Source of the DNA: Bacteroidales bacterium
GTDB lineage: Bacteria; Bacteroidota; Bacteroidia; Bacteroidales; ML635J-15
DNA length: 8,641 bases
Assembly (NCBI GenBank): GCA_028701945.1
Contig: JAQVPT010000145.1
Span: forward strand, 1-8,641
Reading direction: 5' to 3'
This document shows positions 6,433 to 8,641 of the stretch, piece after piece. The position numbers were made by a program, and so were the translations under genes. Below the pieces are notes generated by a model that was not told the origin of the DNA, searched no databases, and was given only the letters and a program-made list of their open reading frames with translations. Within the stretch, counting starts at the first letter, position 1. Each line of letters opens with the position of its first letter.

Positions 6433-6473
6433 AATATTTAGTAAATAGCTGAATTTGCTACTTACTAAATATT
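6433..6473 (-). terminator. Likely intrinsic terminator of the upstream gene
   Basis: On the minus strand, 33 nt after the TAG stop at 6509..6507, a 12-bp perfect stem (AATATTTAGTAA with TTACTAAATATT) encloses a one-base mismatch, a 4-bp TAGC/GCTA stem and a 7-nt loop. It leads into a short U-run (ATTTTTG). The stem is AT-rich, so it would be weaker than a textbook terminator, but its position fits. Confidence 0.6.
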
Positions 6474-6506
6474 ATTTTCTTGCACCCTGAGCGTAAACGA
6501 AAGGTA

Positions 6507-8641
6507 CTATTTCTTCACAACCCTAATATTCAGCACATTTTCTTCCGACTTACTTCTCAAGTTATAAACTGCTGGTCGTAAATCACTTAGATTTAAACTT
6601 GTTCTAAATTCAGAGCTAGTAGCAGTGTGTCTTTCGAGATAAACGACTCTGCCCAAATCATCAAGAATCTCAAGGGTAAATTCACCTGCGTCCATGTTCT
6701 CAATTACAACATTTATCTCATCCTTAAATGGATTTGGATATGCGTACATAATTGCTTGCTCTTTAACATAGCCGTCACAATTGAGAGTAATGATATTAAA
6801 CGTAGTTGTTTTACCATCGAAGTCAACTTGTTTTAAGCGATAGTAATTATCGCCTGAGAACATGTTATCATCAACAAAATAATAATCGGCTAAGATATTT
6901 GAGTTTCCTGCTCCTTGCAGTCTAGCGATTTCGTAAAACTCATTTACGCCATTAGATCTCTCTAAAATATAATAGTCGTTATTAGTTTCAGTGGCAGTTT
7001 GCCAATGAATATTAGCAGAGGTTTGTAAGCAGTTAGCGTTAAAATCTAAGAGCTCGACTGGCAAAGGATTATCTTTGGTTTTTGTTCCAAAAGTAATTGG
7101 ACTGTAAGAGCCAAATGGCACTGTTGATGTAATTGAACCCAACGATGTAGTACTCGTACCTGCGAGGCTGCCACCCTTATTTTCCCAACACGAATTAGTT
7201 ACATTGTAATGAGCAACTGTTAAATCAGCTAGATCTTCAATTCCACTTCGGACACCATCTGTCCAATACAATGTAACGGCTGGGGTTGATGCATTAGTTG
7301 TCAATAACCAATGTTCCACTCCACTGGTATGGTGCAACTCATTTTGGTCACACATATAAGCTGCCGACCAGTTAAGTGGTCCAGGTTCAGTTTTGTACTC
7401 GGCTGTAATTGTTGATACAGCCGCAGGTGCTGCAATACTAACAGGAGCCCAGACACCGTCTCTTCCAACTGGGAAAGTAAATGCTGAGGTTCCAGTTTTC
7501 TCAACAATTCCAGCAACGAAACTGTTTGTATTACCATCGGTGGAGTTTGCTGAATTAGTAAGAGCAACTTTACGGTTAGGATAAGTAAAACTTACAACTC
7601 CGTTGGTCAATGCAAGCATACCGTTGATTCTTAAATCAGTTGCAACAATAATATCCGCATTGCCTGCACCAGTATTGTTGATTACAACATTGTTGAATGT
7701 TTCTCCATTAGTTGTAATTGTTTGTGGCGATGTGCCGTTAAAAGTAACTGTTCCAGTTCCGGCAGTAAATATTCCTTCGTTATTCCAATCGCCAGTTATT
7801 TCAATTGTTGAAAGTCCACCAAGTGTTAGTCCAGATCCAATATTCAAATCTTGACAATACACTGTTGAATTTCCTTCTGTTATAGCGTTTGTTAACCCAC
7901 AGACACTAGCATAGGATTCAATATATACATTGCTTGTACTCAATGGTAAAGACGTGGCAACAGAATAGGACCCATTATAGTATAACCAGTTATTTTCGTT
8001 GTCCCAGCTATTATCTTCGGCTCCCGTCCAATAAAAATCTCCATTACCAATACCTGATGGCATTGGAACTGCGCGAACGGTAACTGTCCAAGTTCCAGCT
8101 GATTGAGCAAATGTAGTATTACAAGTATTGTCTTTTGCCCAACGAGTATAAGCTGTTGTTACAGTTAATCCAGCTGGAGGGTCGTAAGTTGCAGAGTTTG
8201 AACTTGCGATCGGTATTCCATTTGCTCTCCATTCGTAAGTAATTGTTCCAAAACCACCACTTGCAAGAGTTGAATTACTAATTAAAGTAGGATCATCACC
8301 AGCACATATTGTTTGTCCGGTTGTGTTAATTGCTCCAACTGCAAAATTAGGATGTACTGTAACTGTCCATGTTCCTGTTGACACAGTCGGTGTTGTACTA
8401 CAAGTCCCATCTTTAGCATATCTGCGGTAAGATGTAGTTGTTGTAAGACCAGAAGGAGGTGTGTATGTTGACGATGTCGCTCCTGAAATTGCAGTTACGT
8501 AGCTGTCGGCACTGCTTCTCCAACTATATGTAATTGTTCCATCACCACCACTTGCAGCAGTTGTACTTCCAATAATAGATGGAGTTCCACCAGAACATAT
8601 TGTTTGTCCGGTACTACTTATTGTTCCAGCTGTGAAACTAG
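6507..8641 (-). CDS. T9SS type A sorting-domain surface protein, 5' end outside window (partial)
   Basis: The frame is open from the right edge to TAG at 6509..6507, about 710 residues. The GTG at 8384 is not the start: the same frame and Ig-like pattern continue upstream to the edge. Module order is two Ig-like modules (8346..8641 partial and 8076..8345), then a stalk (about 7067-8036) opening with FYWTGAEDNSWDNENNW and holding GDWNNEGIFTAGTGTVTFNG and FTFPVGRDG, then an fn3-like domain opening with LPVELLDF (about 6778-7066), then a Por_Secre_tail sorting domain (about 6510-6750; YPNPF, DDLGRVVY, NLSDLRPAVY, VVKK end). Known for the family: this tail directs export through T9SS and is usually removed with anchoring to the cell surface. 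Inferred role: extracellular adhesion or matrix protein. No catalytic motif seen. The next gene starts 1346 bp downstream, so co-transcription is unlikely. Confidence 0.93.
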   Translation of the reverse strand, partial: SFTAGTISSTGQTICSGGTPSIIGSTTAASGGDGTITYSWRSSADSYVTAISGATSSTYTPPSGLTTTTSYRRYAKDGTCSTTPTVSTGTWTVTVHPNFAVGAINTTGQTICAGDDPTLISNSTLASGGFGTITYEWRANGIPIASSNSATYDPPAGLTVTTAYTRWAKDNTCNTTFAQSAGTWTVTVRAVPMPSGIGNGDFYWTGAEDNSWDNENNWLYYNGSYSVATSLPLSTSNVYIESYASVCGLTNAITEGNSTVYCQDLNIGSGLTLGGLSTIEITGDWNNEGIFTAGTGTVTFNGTSPQTITTNGETFNNVVINNTGAGNADIIVATDLRINGMLALTNGVVSFTYPNRKVALTNSANSTDGNTNSFVAGIVEKTGTSAFTFPVGRDGVWAPVSIAAPAAVSTITAEYKTEPGPLNWSAAYMCDQNELHHTSGVEHWLLTTNASTPAVTLYWTDGVRSGIEDLADLTVAHYNVTNSCWENKGGSLAGTSTTSLGSITSTVPFGSYSPITFGTKTKDNPLPVELLDFNANCLQTSANIHWQTATETNNDYYILERSNGVNEFYEIARLQGAGNSNILADYYFVDDNMFSGDNYYRLKQVDFDGKTTTFNIITLNCDGYVKEQAIMYAYPNPFKDEINVVIENMDAGEFTLEILDDLGRVVYLERHTATSSEFRTSLNLSDLRPAVYNLRSKSEENVLNIRVVKK
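6510..6750 (-). other. T9SS type A C-terminal sorting domain
   Basis: The last 80 residues, from MYAYPNPF to VVKK, have the expected order: YPNPF, EINVVIEN strand, FTLEILDDLGRVVY strands, SLNLSDLRPAVYNL, and a basic end. The usual Gly before the Tyr in L-PGxY appears as Ala (RPAVY), and RSKSEEN occupies the final turn; both are mild departures. Length and position are normal for the family. Confidence 0.9.
8076..8641 (-). repeat. Two tandem Ig-like modules shared with the downstream gene
   Basis: Both copies follow GxIxxTGQTIC-G--P-LI, ASGG-GTITY-W, PP-GLT-TT-Y-R-AKD--C, GTWTVTV. They match the two modules at 3130..3672 of the neighbouring gene closely enough at DNA level to align by eye. 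The first copy is cut by the window edge. Its centre is a few residues longer (SSADSYVTAISGATSSTY in place of the ANGIPIASSNSATY type). Confidence 0.8.

Noticed and set aside
6627..7854. Plus-strand frames at 6627..6836, 7393..7584 and 7603..7854, and a minus-strand frame at 7301..7567
   Set aside because: All overlap the well-supported sorting-domain gene in other frames and show no recognisable domain.
8382..8384. GTG as start codon of the right-hand gene
   Set aside because: The same frame is open upstream to the window edge and encodes the rest of a repeated Ig-like module, so the codon is an internal Val.

Overview
The window looks like part of the chromosome of an AT-rich member of the Bacteroidota. 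The clearest sign is the C-terminus of the right-hand gene, which ends in a type IX secretion (T9SS) type A sorting domain (motif YPNPF near its start, conserved -DLGRVVY- strand, basic VVKK end). The left-hand gene starts with a Bacteroidota-style signal peptide ending SFSQ. Both proteins are built from Ig-like, SprB/PKD-like and beta-sandwich modules typical of secreted or surface-bound T9SS cargo. The lineage below phylum cannot be fixed from this window.

Layout: all coding sequence is on the minus strand, so transcription runs right to left. The upstream gene (6507..8641) enters from the right edge. It shows two roughly 90-residue Ig-like modules, a beta-helix-like stalk, an fn3-like domain and the sorting domain, and its 5' end lies outside the window. 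After its stop comes a likely intrinsic terminator. A second giant gene starts at 5160 and runs off the left edge, with 1720 codons visible, no stop and no frameshift. It has a signal peptide, a run of Ig-like modules with two different beta-sandwich domains nested in them, and a 1443-bp (481-residue) in-frame tandem repeat present twice, with a 643-bp stretch that I read as identical in both copies. The two genes share one Ig-like module type, so they are modular paralogues rather than enzymes of a pathway. Both are probably exported surface or adhesion proteins.

The 1.35-kb gap between the genes holds no gene that I can support, but it is not empty. Positions 5702..6418 look like a non-autonomous, MITE-like mobile element. 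It has 20-bp terminal inverted repeats (19/20 match), a perfect 9-bp flanking duplication (AATATTTTG), no transposase, a duplicated right end, an 18-bp repeat array with a 27-nt palindrome, and four REP-like 13-nt palindromes arranged as two inverted doublets. This element and the nested or tandem architecture of the giant gene are the most interesting content. I see no CRISPR array, defence operon, tRNA or rRNA.
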